Shown piece after piece: positions 8,657-17,540 of a DNA stretch of 55,446 nt (within the stretch, counting starts at the first letter, position 1; each line of letters opens with the position of its first letter). Under the pieces are notes generated by a model. It ran no database searches, was not told the DNA's origin, and was given only the letters and a program-made list of their open reading frames with translations. The stretch comes from Nodosilinea sp. LEGE 07088 (GTDB taxonomy: Bacteria; Cyanobacteriota; Cyanobacteriia; Phormidesmidales; Phormidesmidaceae). The stretch lies in assembly GCF_015207395.1 (NCBI RefSeq), contig NZ_JADEWX010000021.1:1-55446 (forward strand). The letters run 5' to 3'. The translations under genes were made by a program, and so were the position numbers.

Positions 8657-9121
8657 ATGGAGCACTACTTGATGCCTTTGACGCGCTTAGCCATAGACCC
8701 TGGCATCGACAGTTCGCTGCAGAGCGGGCTGGCGCAACCATTGAGGACGGCGTTCGCTGCCCCCATCGTGGCGTTGGCAACGAACGCCGCAATAATGCTA
8801 CGGAGTAGCAATGCAGGACTTCGCCGCAGCAGGACAACGCTACACAGCGGTGCCACTTCTCTACACAGCTGTGCCAGTAAAGCTGATCGCGGGGTCGATC
8901 TGCTTGATCGCGGGGTCGATACGCTACACAGCGGTGCCACGTCTCTACACAGCGGTGCCAGTAAAGCTGATCGTGGGGTCGATCTATTTGATCGCACGGT
9001 CAATCTGTTTGATCGCGGGGTCGATACGCTTTACAGCGGTGCCACTTCTTTATACAGCTGTGCCAGTAAAGCTGATCGCGGGGTCGATCTGCTTGATCGC
9101 GGGAGCGATCTGCTTCATTGA
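8657..9121 (+). CDS. Putative heptad-repeat protein encoded by 21-bp tandem repeats
   Basis: The frame is open from TTG 8609; ATG 8657 is a conservative start and neither has a good ribosome binding site. From 8840 to 9112 it consists of thirteen consecutive 7-residue units alternating between xDRGVDL and LHSGATS forms. It ends two codons later. The LxxGxxx heptad pattern resembles the low-complexity heptads of YhgE/Pip-type and other coiled proteins. The same DNA is open in two other frames because the repeat unit lacks stops, so coding is not proven. It abuts the decayed integrase and lies in repeat-rich, possibly degenerate DNA. Confidence 0.35.
   Translation: MEHYLMPLTRLAIDPGIDSSLQSGLAQPLRTAFAAPIVALATNAAIMLRSSNAGLRRSRTTLHSGATSLHSCASKADRGVDLLDRGVDTLHSGATSLHSGASKADRGVDLFDRTVNLFDRGVDTLYSGATSLYSCASKADRGVDLLDRGSDLLH
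8840..9112. repeat. Thirteen tandem 21-bp repeats with 84-bp higher order
   Basis: Units alternate between CTACACAGCGGTGCCACNTCT-like and CTTGATCGCGGGGTCGATNNG-like forms. The pattern A-A-B-B repeats every 84 bp, with one extra B unit in the second block. Copies differ by scattered substitutions, some synonymous in the frame beginning at 8840. The register matches that reading frame exactly. Confidence 0.9.
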
Positions 9122-9173
9122 GGAGTTGAGTTATTATGGCGAGTTTCACTGGGGCAAAGTACGCCGCGATGAT

Positions 9174-9203
9174 CCCCCCTGCCCCCCTTGATAAGGGGGA
9201 AAG
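9174..9203. repeat. C-rich inverted repeat interrupting the integrase
   Basis: CCCCCTTGATAAGGGGG forms a short hairpin next to another run of C. This FPLIKGG-encoding repeat is a common dispersed cyanobacterial element. It lies where integrase homology stops, so it likely marks the truncation event. Confidence 0.5.
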
Positions 9204-9216
9204 TGGACTTTGCACT

Positions 9217-9444
9217 CAATGCTACGGTCTGGGTTGAAGGAGCTACATTGCGCTCAATAGCCAAATGGGACAGGTAAGCCCGGATTTCATCAGCCCCTAT
9301 CTCCTTTGGGCGGCGTTTGTTGTGGAACAGAATAAAGTCTCGAACGTAATGAACATAGGACTTTTCAGTCTTGAAGCTGAAGTGTCTGAGCCGAATGGCT
9401 TCTCTGACTTGGTCGAGGAGTCGCGGTGGCTGAGGTGACGGCAT
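9217..9444 (-). pseudogene. intI: Integron-type tyrosine integrase, N-terminal fragment
   Basis: From ATG 9444, 76 residues match the N-terminal SAM-like domain of integron integrases. Visible elements include LLDQVREAIRLRHFSFKTEK, YVRDFILFHNKRRPKEIGA and HLAIERNVAPSTQ. Homology then stops and the frame runs into a dispersed C-rich repeat. The catalytic domain with the RHRRY residues and the IntI-specific insert is absent, so the gene is dead. A normal integrase has about 320-340 residues. Its 5' end faces the attI-like region and the PARIS cassette, the standard integron layout. Confidence 0.82.
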
Positions 9445-9473
9445 AGGTAGGTGATGGATAATCCCAGTAATAG

Positions 9474-9683
9474 GGGTGTTATCCACCGCTTTTGACGGAT
9501 AAGCCCCCTGATTCCTAGGATCGACCACCACATCTGTCGGATAACACCCTGAAATCCCGGACTTAACTGCCAAAGATTGTGATTAATACCTTAAATACTG
9601 GGTGTTATCCCGCAGAACTGTCGGATAATGCGCGAAACAGGGGATCTTATCGGTCAGATCTGACGCTGAATACATAGTTATGC
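9474..9683 (+). promoter_or_regulatory. attI-like region with repeated GGATAACAC boxes
   Basis: Between the integrase start and the first cassette, the box GGTGTTATCC or its complement occurs near 9475, 9539 and 9601, with a variant TGTCGGATAATGCG near 9620. GTTATGC at 9677-9683 matches the GTTRRRY core used by integron integrases. Its placement about 230 bp from the integrase start fits attI. This is inference, since GTTRRRY occurs often by chance. Confidence 0.45.
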
Positions 9684-9725
9684 CGCGCAACCCTGACCTT
9701 AAAGAAATTCTTTGCCGCTCAGGGT

Positions 9726-10595
9726 TTACAAATCGCTTCGTAGGACTTTAAAGGGCTTATTATTAGCTTCCCAGTCGTGAATATTTGCATATAGTTGTGT
9801 ATCACGGAAATAGCTTTCCTCATAGGCAAGCCTTAAGCAAAGTTCAAGTTTGTCAGCTTCAATATCAGATGGTTTGTTAGAACCAATAGTTTTTCGTAAG
9901 CCAAGCGATAAAATTTCAACTAAGTGATGACCGCAACAAATCTGCCAAGGATCATAATTATTGCTTTGCTGACTGCTCATCTTAAGTTGCAAATCCTCAT
10001 CTTTTAATGAGAAAGCCTGAGATTTATTCTTAACCTCACGAATTAGTTTGAGTTCATCTATCTGTAAATTTTGTTCATCGACAAACTTACTGAATGTAAT
10101 GCCGTCAAAAGTTAGGTTCAACCCATCACATTGAGAAATCCAAAGCAGATAGCCTACTGAAATACTACTTTCAAGTATTGCTAACCTTATGTCTCTATTA
10201 AACTGAAGCACTTTCTCTTCAGAACCAAACTCGGTGAGAACCTTGTCAAAAGCTGGAGAATTGATGAGCATTGACTCAAGATCATGAGTATCCGTGCAAA
10301 GAAGATTGGAACTGTAGTATAGCGGAATAGTAAGTCGATCAAAATCTGCATCAACAATTGCTAAAATCCCCTTGAAACCTGATTCCTGCTCCAAGATTTT
10401 TAGCACAGCAATAACACGTAACTTGCTAGAGGGCTTGCCTGAAACAGTTGCCAATTCGCACTCTGCCTTGTTAATAAAGCGTTCATAAAAAATTTTATCT
10501 GAGCCACCCTCTACTAATAAAAATGTTCCTTGATACGTGCTTCGTCGCAATCGGATCTGGTTTGCAACACGGTCTACTGAAAGTAAATCTCTCAC
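9726..10595 (-). CDS. ariB: AriB-like TOPRIM (DUF4435) nuclease/toxin of a PARIS system
   Basis: This 289-residue DUF4435-type protein has the TOPRIM acidic residues in LLVEGGSDKIFYERF (Glu29) and the AIVDADFD loop (Asp82, Asp84, Asp86). In characterised PARIS systems AriB is held by the AriA ATPase. It is released when AriA senses anti-restriction proteins such as Ocr, then attacks host tRNA and stops infection. Here the start codon overlaps the ariA end by four bases, so the two are translationally coupled. The gene is AT-rich relative to the core genes. Length fits the family. Assignment rests on the AAA plus DUF4435 pairing. Confidence 0.78.
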   Translation of the reverse strand: MRDLLSVDRVANQIRLRRSTYQGTFLLVEGGSDKIFYERFINKAECELATVSGKPSSKLRVIAVLKILEQESGFKGILAIVDADFDRLTIPLYYSSNLLCTDTHDLESMLINSPAFDKVLTEFGSEEKVLQFNRDIRLAILESSISVGYLLWISQCDGLNLTFDGITFSKFVDEQNLQIDELKLIREVKNKSQAFSLKDEDLQLKMSSQQSNNYDPWQICCGHHLVEILSLGLRKTIGSNKPSDIEADKLELCLRLAYEESYFRDTQLYANIHDWEANNKPFKVLRSDL

Positions 10596-11965
10596 TTCTC
10601 TGGCCCTTCCAATTCAACCGTCAAATCCCATCTATCTTGAATAATATCAGGTGAGTGAGTAGCCATTAAGATATCTAAGTCAGCAAGCTGTATAATTTCT
10701 TGTAAATCCTTTAAGAATTGAATTTGCCAGCCTACATGTAGAGAAAGCTCAGGCTCATCAATTAGAACCAATGAGTTAGGCTCAACCTTAAACAACAACT
10801 CGTACAAAAGAACTAATTCATGCTGTTCACCAGATGACAGATCCGTTGGCGACAGCTTCTTTGAATCAGAGGAGGATTTATAGCGCGTCGAAAAAACAAA
10901 TCCCTTTTCCTTGCTAAAGTTTATTTCCTTGTAGGAATAAGCAAATTTGTTGTTAATAATTCTCCTTAAAAGATCAATCTTTCTTGCAGTTTCAGAAAAT
11001 ACATTCAGTTTTTTTTCTACATCTTCGACATAAACCGACAAGGCATTTTTAGTGCTTTCGTCTATATCTTGAGGTTGAATTTGAAATTCTGAATCTTCTT
11101 CTTTATCTAGCAGCCCTACTTCTATGAGGCGGGAACGAGTTGACTCAAGCTCATTCAACTGGTCACGAAGTTGTTCATCTGCCACATCCGCAGATGGCTG
11201 CTGCTTTACGACCCTTAATGGAAATGTTCTATCAAGAGATTGTGATGTTGTGCCATATTCTTTGAATTTATCCTGCATAAGTTTTGCAAGCTCATCAGAA
11301 TAGGCGGAGACAGTAGATAGCATTGAAGGTGTTCCACGATATGTTCTAGAAGAACGGCTAGGAACGAGATTGAGTAGACGCTGTGATTCAATAAGGCGAA
11401 TATGAGTAGCATTTTTTAGATCCTTCAACCACTCAGGCTCTTCTTTTGAATAAGAACCCCTTAATTTTGTAGACAAAGAATCAGGCAAAGAGTCTCCAAA
11501 ACGCTCAACAACTTCTTCCAAGGATAAAACTTCATCAGTAGGAAGATATATCCACTTTCTAGTATCCATCCTTTCCAAGCCTGGTATCACCTCATCTAAG
11601 ATACCAATTGGAAAACCTATGTCAGGAGAAAATTTAACCTGACCTAAAGAGAAAGAGAGTTTCTTAGATTTAGCTTTCTGAAAATGGAAGGTTATATCAA
11701 CCCTTCCTGCATCCTGAAGTTCTTTCGAATCTCTTACAACTTCAATGATTTCACCGTTGTCTAACTCCACCTGAAATTTGTCAAACGGAATTGATCTCAA
11801 CTCTGAATATCGAGAGTTGAAAAAACCATTTAATATCCTTAACATTGCCGTTTTGCCAAAACCGTTAGGACCATGGATAATAGTAATCCTCTCATTAGTT
11901 TTCAAGGGGATTACATGGTCAAAAATCCCAAATAAACCATAGACGGAAATTTGCTTGATTCTCAT
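10592..11965 (-). CDS. ariA: AriA-like AAA ATPase of a PARIS system
   Basis: This 457-residue ABC/OLD-type ATPase has Walker A GPNGFGKT (residues 32-39), an LSSGEQ signature (about 375), Walker B LVLIDEPELSLH (about 400) and the MATHSPDII H-loop near the C-terminus. A long helical region lies between. This is the layout of AAA15-type sensor ATPases such as AriA. Paired with the DUF4435 gene by a four-base overlap, it forms the two-gene PARIS arrangement. An OLD/Gabija-like reading is less likely because the TOPRIM partner is separate and of DUF4435 type. Low GC suggests transfer. Confidence 0.8.
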   Translation of the reverse strand: MRIKQISVYGLFGIFDHVIPLKTNERITIIHGPNGFGKTAMLRILNGFFNSRYSELRSIPFDKFQVELDNGEIIEVVRDSKELQDAGRVDITFHFQKAKSKKLSFSLGQVKFSPDIGFPIGILDEVIPGLERMDTRKWIYLPTDEVLSLEEVVERFGDSLPDSLSTKLRGSYSKEEPEWLKDLKNATHIRLIESQRLLNLVPSRSSRTYRGTPSMLSTVSAYSDELAKLMQDKFKEYGTTSQSLDRTFPLRVVKQQPSADVADEQLRDQLNELESTRSRLIEVGLLDKEEDSEFQIQPQDIDESTKNALSVYVEDVEKKLNVFSETARKIDLLRRIINNKFAYSYKEINFSKEKGFVFSTRYKSSSDSKKLSPTDLSSGEQHELVLLYELLFKVEPNSLVLIDEPELSLHVGWQIQFLKDLQEIIQLADLDILMATHSPDIIQDRWDLTVELEGPEK

Positions 11966-12305
11966 CTTTGCTGAGTCCTACAGCCCTTGGCCTAATTTCT
12001 CAATTTTAACCTTGATCATGCAGTAGCAGCATAGAAATCTAAAACTGCCTTACCATAGGTTAGTCACCTGTGTATTACATTTCCCTGGAAGTAAAACAGA
12101 AGTACTAAATGCTGTGATAGAACTCGCTGCATAACAACCCAAACGCAGCGGACGGGCGAAAGCTGCTGGTGTTGAGTTCAAAGCCATTTGCCTCCGCTGG
12201 TTGGGAAAGTTATCTTGCGCCCCATCTAGATGAAGGAGAGCGATCGCAGATCCTTTGTAGAGCGATCACAGCTCCCTTGCAAGTCAGGTAAACGAAGAAA
12301 ACCCA
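11966..12305. other. Intergenic region with ariA promoter side and attC site
   Basis: The first 160 bp upstream of ariA are AT-rich and probably hold its promoter; I cannot assign boxes with confidence. The attC site at 12129-12215 follows, then a short HIP1-containing stretch up to the small gene. No reading frame here looks real. Confidence 0.5.
12129..12215 (+). other. attC recombination site (first cassette end)
   Basis: R'' core GCATAAC (12129-12135) and R' core GTTATCT (12209-12215) bound an imperfect stem. On the left is CCCAAACGCAGCGGA; on the right CCTCCGCTGGTTGGG, its near complement with extra unpaired bases as in attC hairpins. The first 16 bases of the site region, CGCTGCATAACAACCC, are identical to those at 19956-19971. 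The site is in plus orientation, opposite to the ari genes. Confidence 0.72.
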
Positions 12306-12515
12306 TCAATCCTCGTGCAATTTATTCCCAACCCACCGTTTCTTTAAACTCAGAGAAACCCCGCCCAGGTAGGCGGCCACCAGCAGCGTTTTGAGCAGCC
12401 AGCCCAGCTGACTCTGCGTTCCCGTAGGGTGCCCGGAGGACAATCGCGCCGCGCCCTGCCAGAGCAACAGCCCGAGCGGAATCATGCCCTGGGTGAAAAT
12501 GATTGAGATATCCAT
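12306..12515 (-). CDS. Small two-TM membrane protein
   Basis: From ATG 12515 (GAAGG nine bases upstream) the protein has 69 residues with two hydrophobic segments, IIFTQGMIPLGLLLW and WLLKTLLVAAYLGGVSL, and a basic C-terminal tail. It follows the Acg-type nitroreductase by 48 bp on the same strand and probably shares its transcript. I recognise no family. The upstream frame to 12554 adds an unlikely hydrophilic start. Confidence 0.55.
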   Translation of the reverse strand: MDISIIFTQGMIPLGLLLWQGAARLSSGHPTGTQSQLGWLLKTLLVAAYLGGVSLSLKKRWVGNKLHED

Positions 12516-12563
12516 CGACTTTGCCTTCGGGTATGCCCCCGATGTTCTACTCAACGGCAGCGT

Positions 12564-13640
12564 CTAGACCAGAACGGCGGCAACGGGTCGCCGGAGCGAT
12601 CGCGGCATCTCGGGGCCGCGCCCAAACCGCACCACCAGGTCAGGCCGACGGTCGCTAACACCGAGATACTGAGCAAACTGGGGCCGCAGGGTCGCCACTT
12701 CCACCGGCTGGTTCAAAAAAGCGGTGCGAACCCCCATCGCCGTGGCCTGGAGGGCAAAGCGCTGGTAGGCGCGTCCGGCATTGATCCAGTCTGCGGGCCT
12801 GTCGTGGTCAGCAACGAAGATGGCAATTCCGGCGGAGCTGCGAATGTGGTGCGTGCATTTTTGGGCTTCGGCTTTGGGCGTCAGCAATTGATCAAATAGC
12901 AGATTGCCCAACCAGCGAGGAATAGTCGGGTTGCCGGAACATCTGGCAAACAGGCCGTCGCCCCGACGCACCGCCTCTCTCTCACTAAAGCGAATCCAGG
13001 ATTTCAGCTCCTGAACGAAGTCGGGATCGCTGGTCTGGGCGTTGCTGCCCTCGATCACATAGGCCAAAACCTGCTCCATTGCCGGTTTTTCCGTCAGCAG
13101 CAGCAGGTTGACGCCGTTGCCAGCGGCGGCCTGCTCTAGCTGCGCTAGCTCGCCAGTACTGAGGGTTTGCCCGTCATAGTCGGCGCGGGTTGACTGGCGC
13201 TGGGGAATGGCGTTGAAGAGGGGGGTGGCGATCGCCTGGGTCGGTTCTAAATCAATCTGGATTGAGCCATCGGTCTGGACCTCAACCAGCCCTTGCAGGC
13301 CATGGGCCAGAGCCGCCTGCAATAGATTTTCTGTGGCACACCCCAGGCTGGCGTAGAGGTGGTGGTCGTCTGGGTCAACAACGGGCGTGCGTCGTTCCAG
13401 ATCGGGCAGAATCGAGATGCGATCGCCCTCCAGCCTAAATTTCCAGCACTGGGTGTTGTGGCTGGAGGCGGCCAGGGTGGCATAGCGCACCAGCTCGCGC
13501 TGTAGGGCTGTTTTCTGGGTTGGCGGTGCGCCGGTATGTCGCCAGATCTGGCGGACGGCGGCTTCATAGCGGGTATCAGCCGAAGCGGCAGTCGGAGCAG
13601 CCACGGCACTTGCAGCTAACAGGGGCGAGTGGTACAGCAT
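12564..13640 (-). CDS. Acg-family nitroreductase-like protein
   Basis: This 358-residue protein matches the Acg family of nitroreductase-fold flavoproteins: RYATLAASSHNTQCWKF (about 52-68), a repeated nitroreductase half and the late FALQATAMGVRTAFLNQP segment. Mycobacterial Acg (Rv2032) is a classic member of the hypoxia-induced DosR regulon. It is thought to bind FMN without typical reductase activity. The N-terminus is Ala-rich and may be a short leader. A tandem TGAGGAA motif lies 56-76 bp upstream, placing it in the putative regulon with nifJ and hox genes. Confidence 0.85.
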   Translation of the reverse strand: MLYHSPLLAASAVAAPTAASADTRYEAAVRQIWRHTGAPPTQKTALQRELVRYATLAASSHNTQCWKFRLEGDRISILPDLERRTPVVDPDDHHLYASLGCATENLLQAALAHGLQGLVEVQTDGSIQIDLEPTQAIATPLFNAIPQRQSTRADYDGQTLSTGELAQLEQAAAGNGVNLLLLTEKPAMEQVLAYVIEGSNAQTSDPDFVQELKSWIRFSEREAVRRGDGLFARCSGNPTIPRWLGNLLFDQLLTPKAEAQKCTHHIRSSAGIAIFVADHDRPADWINAGRAYQRFALQATAMGVRTAFLNQPVEVATLRPQFAQYLGVSDRRPDLVVRFGRGPEMPRSLRRPVAAVLV

Positions 13641-13695
13641 GGATAGTTTCCTCTGTATAGCACCTAGATTGGCGCTACCTACAGACTACAAACCG

Positions 13696-13716
13696 CTTGT
13701 GAGGAAGTTATGAGAG
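13696..13716 (-). promoter_or_regulatory. Tandem TGAGGAA-type operator upstream of nitroreductase
   Basis: Plus strand reads TTGTGAGGAAGTTATGAGAG, two TTRTGAG half sites at 11-bp spacing, 56 bp before the start codon. Same polarity relative to the gene as the other copies. Confidence 0.7.
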
Positions 13717-13897
13717 TGGGTATTCCAGTGTTGCTGCCCTCGACCCCACAGTCCTCTCCCAAAGGGGTGCCTCTGGGGGATTACCCTGAGGATTTAGCAC
13801 AGGAAGAAATTTGAATCAGTCATAGCCCGTTGAGGGAGAAATTGAGGGTATAGACGCTGAGAAAATCCTCTTAGGGGATTGCAAAGCTGGGATGCCC

Positions 13898-16588
13898 TCA
13901 GCTAAACGACCTATTTTTGCGTTTAGGTCTAAACGGGTGAGATTGACTGAACTTGTAAATCTCCATCGCCCCCAGCACGCTCAGGCTGAGCAAAATTAGG
14001 CTGCCCCAGGTCTTAAGATCGACGGGCTCCGTAGACAGCAAAATATGGCCAATCGGCACATGCATCATCACGACATGCAGCGCAAAGGCCGTCAGCGTCC
14101 CAATCAAAAGAATAGGACTGCGCAGGGGCGATAGCTGAAACACCGATTTGTGCTCAGAACGGCAGTTGCCAATGTGGATATTTTCAAACAAAACCATCAG
14201 CAATAGCAGCGTATTGCGGGCCGAAAATGCGCTTTGCCCGGTGCTGAGCAGCCAATGGAATGTACCAAACCCGACTCCGCCCATTACCATGGCGGCGATG
14301 ATGGTGCGTTCGATCATGAGACGGTTGAAGATGGGTTCGCGGGGCGATCGCGGTCGGCGGTTGAGGGCATCTCCTTCCCCCGGCTCAAACGCCAGGGCCA
14401 CATCCTGAATGCCGTTGGTCACCAAGTTCAGCCAGAGCAGCTGCACCGGCAGCAACGGCAGGGGCAACCCGGTGCTCACCGCCAGCCCAATCAAAACAAT
14501 CTCGGCGGCCCCGGTAGAGACCAGCAGGTAAATCACCTTGCGGACGTTGTCGTAGGCAATGCGGCCTTCTTCTACCCCCGCTACAATCGTGGCAAAATTA
14601 TCGTCGCTGATCACGAGTTCTGCGGCTTCCCGCGCCACATCTGTGCCAGCTTTGCCCATGGCTACCCCAATGTTGGCGGCCTGTAGGGCCGGGGCATCGT
14701 TGACGCCGTCGCCAGTGACAGCCACAAAATGGCCAGAGGCGCGGGCGGCATTGACCAGCTGAAGCTTCTGGTGGGGAGCAATGCGGGCAAAGACACAGGT
14801 GGTCTGAATCAGGTGGGCGATCGCAGCCGGGGGCAACCCTTCCAGGTCTTGCCCGGTCACGACTTGGCTGGTGGTGGTGAGCTTCAGGTCGCGGGCGATC
14901 GCCAGGGCCGTGGCCGGATGATCGCCGGTTATCATCCACACGGCAATGCCAGCGGCGTGGCAGGCGGCGATCGCGGCCTGTACCCCGGCCCTGAGCGGGT
15001 CGATCATGCCGACAAACCCCAGCAGCGTCAGATCTGAGGGCTGGGGAGGAATCTGGGTCGGGTCGAGGTCGAGGGTAACCGGGCTCTCCGCCAAGGCCAG
15101 CACCCGATAGCCCTGGGCGGCCATCCGCTGGGCGATCGCCCCGGCAGAAGAACCCTGGGATTGCTCACTGCACATGGCCAGCACCCGCTCCGGTGCGCCT
15201 TTCACCATGCCATGCACCTGGTTGTCAATGACATGGTAGGTGGCCGCAAATTGGTGCTCTGGCTCAAAGGGAATCTCATTGATCTGCGGGTACAGGTTCA
15301 GGGTGGCCTCCCGGTTCCAGCCCAGCTTGTGGGCCAGGGTCAGCAGCGCAATATCGGTAGGGTCGCCGCGCCAGACCCAGCGATCGCCGCTGGGGTGCAG
15401 GTCGGCTTCATTGCACAGTACCGAGGCGCGCGCCAGGCGGTCCAACGGCAATCGATCTGGGGCAATGACTTGTCCCTGGTACAGCACCTGACCGTGGGGG
15501 GCAAATCCCTCGCCGGTCACCTCAAATTCGTCGCCATTGGGTAAGCAAATCTGGCGCACGGTGAGTTCATTGCAGGTTAAGGTGCCGGTTTTATCGCTGG
15601 CAATCAGGGTGCAGCTGCCCAGGCCTTCAACCGCCGGGAGCTGGCGCACAATCACCCCGCGCTGCGCCATGCGGTGGGTGGCCACGGCCAGGGCCACCGT
15701 CAACGCCACGGGCAACCCCTCTGGAATGGCCGAAACCGCCAGGGCCACGGCAAACATAACCATCTCGATCAACCGATAGCCCTGGCTGAAAATGCCCAGT
15801 AGGGCCACCCCGACGGCGGCAACCGCTACCCCCAGGGCGATTACCCGGCTAAACCGCTCCATGCGCCTCAACAACGGGGGCTTGCCGCCAATCGTGGCCA
15901 TCATATCTAAGGCCAACTGACCGACGGCGGTAGCTGTACCCGTGGCAACCACCACGCCTCGGCCTCGACCTCGTGCCACGATTGACCCGGCATAGACCAT
16001 ATTCAATCGATCGGCCAGGGGAGTAGAGGCCGAGGCCTGCCAGGGGGACTGCTTGAGGACGCTCAGCGATTCTCCGGTCAGCAGCGATTCGTCAATTTCC
16101 AGGTTGTGCGTCCACATCAGGCGTAAATCCGCGGGCACCCGATTGCCGGACTCTAACCAAACCACATCCCCCGGTACGAGGTCTTCGGCATCAATTTCGC
16201 AGACTTCGCCATCGCGCAGAACCGAGGCCCGAATTTTTAGCAGCTGCTGCAGCGCCCGACTGCTCTGCTCTGCCCGCCATTCTTGATAGCTGCCAATGGC
16301 GGCATTGATGCCCAAAACGGCGAGGATGAATCCGGCATCTTTGACGTCGCCGATCGCGATCGATACCGCCGCTGCCAGGCCCAGGATGTAGATCAGCGGG
16401 CTGTGAAATTGTCGCAGCACAATTTGCCAACGGCTGGGAGGCACCCGTTGGGGTAGGCAGTTGGCGCCGACCTGCTCAAAGCGCCGCTGGCTTTCCAGGG
16501 TGGTGAGACCGTAGGGGGTGGTCTGAAGATCGTCAAAGACCGCTTCTAGAGCGATCGCGTGCCATGCTGGTGAAATAGGTTGGTTCAT
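13898..16588 (-). CDS. P2-type cation-transporting ATPase
   Basis: This 896-residue pump has an N-terminal cation-ATPase domain, TGES (about 178-181), the SAIPEGLP M4 motif, the DKTGTLT phosphorylation site (about residue 334) and [11 protein letters not shown]. The last transmembrane set includes WLNLVTNGIQD. IPEGLP in M4 fits calcium or related P2A/PacL-CtpF types, but the M6 NGIQD differs from the canonical calcium-pump NLVTDG, so the ion is uncertain. It starts 13 bp after the methyltransferase-like gene and probably shares its promoter and TGAGGAA site. In mycobacteria the related CtpF belongs to the DosR regulon. Confidence 0.92.
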   Translation of the reverse strand: MNQPISPAWHAIALEAVFDDLQTTPYGLTTLESQRRFEQVGANCLPQRVPPSRWQIVLRQFHSPLIYILGLAAAVSIAIGDVKDAGFILAVLGINAAIGSYQEWRAEQSSRALQQLLKIRASVLRDGEVCEIDAEDLVPGDVVWLESGNRVPADLRLMWTHNLEIDESLLTGESLSVLKQSPWQASASTPLADRLNMVYAGSIVARGRGRGVVVATGTATAVGQLALDMMATIGGKPPLLRRMERFSRVIALGVAVAAVGVALLGIFSQGYRLIEMVMFAVALAVSAIPEGLPVALTVALAVATHRMAQRGVIVRQLPAVEGLGSCTLIASDKTGTLTCNELTVRQICLPNGDEFEVTGEGFAPHGQVLYQGQVIAPDRLPLDRLARASVLCNEADLHPSGDRWVWRGDPTDIALLTLAHKLGWNREATLNLYPQINEIPFEPEHQFAATYHVIDNQVHGMVKGAPERVLAMCSEQSQGSSAGAIAQRMAAQGYRVLALAESPVTLDLDPTQIPPQPSDLTLLGFVGMIDPLRAGVQAAIAACHAAGIAVWMITGDHPATALAIARDLKLTTTSQVVTGQDLEGLPPAAIAHLIQTTCVFARIAPHQKLQLVNAARASGHFVAVTGDGVNDAPALQAANIGVAMGKAGTDVAREAAELVISDDNFATIVAGVEEGRIAYDNVRKVIYLLVSTGAAEIVLIGLAVSTGLPLPLLPVQLLWLNLVTNGIQDVALAFEPGEGDALNRRPRSPREPIFNRLMIERTIIAAMVMGGVGFGTFHWLLSTGQSAFSARNTLLLLMVLFENIHIGNCRSEHKSVFQLSPLRSPILLIGTLTAFALHVVMMHVPIGHILLSTEPVDLKTWGSLILLSLSVLGAMEIYKFSQSHPFRPKRKNRSFS

Positions 16589-16600
16589 GGCGATCGCGCT

Positions 16601-17284
16601 TTACCATAGCCCTGGGATTAGTTTGTAGCGCACTTTCTGGGTGTAGGCTTCGTACCCCGGCAGTTCTTTCTGCAAAGTTCGATCCTCTAGCGCGGTGCGG
16701 AGGATGAGAGTCAGGGTGCAAAGCACCGCTGGCACAAACGCCCACCAGGAACCGAGCAGCAGAGGCATCGCCAGCACTAAACCCAGAATGATCGCGAGAT
16801 AGCCGGGATGACGAACCATGCCGTAGGGGCCAGAGTCGATCACCTGATGGCCGCGATCGCCCTGTATCCGCACCGTTTTTTCAAAGAACGGGTTGACGGC
16901 CATCGACCAGGTCACAATCGCCACAAAAAAGGCGTAAAGAGCAGCGCCGACCAGCCAGAACCAAAGAGACATTGCTGACCAGCGATAGCGAATATCCAGG
17001 GCGGCCACTATGGGAATGGCTAAGAACGTCACCCCAAACAGCGTTAGCACGATCAGATCCCAGGTTTTTGTTCCTTCGCCGATCTGCCCCCGACGCTTCA
17101 TCAGCTCCGGATTTTTGCGCCACAGGTAGGGGGCCGCGATCAGTCGGCCCACCAGCAGCAGACCGATCAAGGCCCATCCCCTGGGCCAGTCCCAGCGGCC
17201 CACCAGGCCAAACACGCTGACGAACACTAGCGCCGTAATCAAACTGCCAATAATCTTTGCTCGTTTCATAGCTGATGTCTGCAT
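16601..17284 (-). CDS. Isoprenylcysteine carboxyl methyltransferase (ICMT/PEMT)-like membrane protein
   Basis: About 227 residues with five or six hydrophobic segments. The family signature lies near the C-terminal third: GPYGMVRHPGYLAI, then ALEDRTLQKELPGYEAY, which binds S-adenosylmethionine in ICMT-fold enzymes. The methyl acceptor in bacteria is unknown. ATG 17284 or ATG 17269 are possible starts; neither has a strong ribosome binding site. The gene is the first of a pair with the P-type ATPase 13 bp downstream. Confidence 0.82.
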   Translation of the reverse strand: MQTSAMKRAKIIGSLITALVFVSVFGLVGRWDWPRGWALIGLLLVGRLIAAPYLWRKNPELMKRRGQIGEGTKTWDLIVLTLFGVTFLAIPIVAALDIRYRWSAMSLWFWLVGAALYAFFVAIVTWSMAVNPFFEKTVRIQGDRGHQVIDSGPYGMVRHPGYLAIILGLVLAMPLLLGSWWAFVPAVLCTLTLILRTALEDRTLQKELPGYEAYTQKVRYKLIPGLW

Positions 17285-17421
17285 GAGGAGCAAGACTGCA
17301 CAGCGAGGGTATCCACTGCTGCTGCCGCTAAGGTTTGAACGAACTGCCGTCGGTGCAGCATCAGCCCCTCATTCCCAGGAAAATTCCTGGAGCAAGATAC
17401 ATCTCAACGCTATAAACCTGA

Positions 17422-17443
17422 CATGAGGAACTTGTGAGGTTGG
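17422..17443 (-). promoter_or_regulatory. Tandem TGAGGAA-type operator upstream of ICMT-like gene
   Basis: Plus strand reads ACATGAGGAACTTGTGAGG, matching the consensus in both half sites. It lies about 138 bp before the chosen start, farther than the other copies, so the 5' leader is longer or the true start is upstream. Confidence 0.68.
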
Positions 17444-17540
17444 CGCAGGGGCAGGCTGCCTTGAGTCAACTGGCAAAGGTGATAAATAAACGTGAAGCAG
17501 GAAAAAATACCTGCAGGAGAAACAATTATACTGAACGCGT

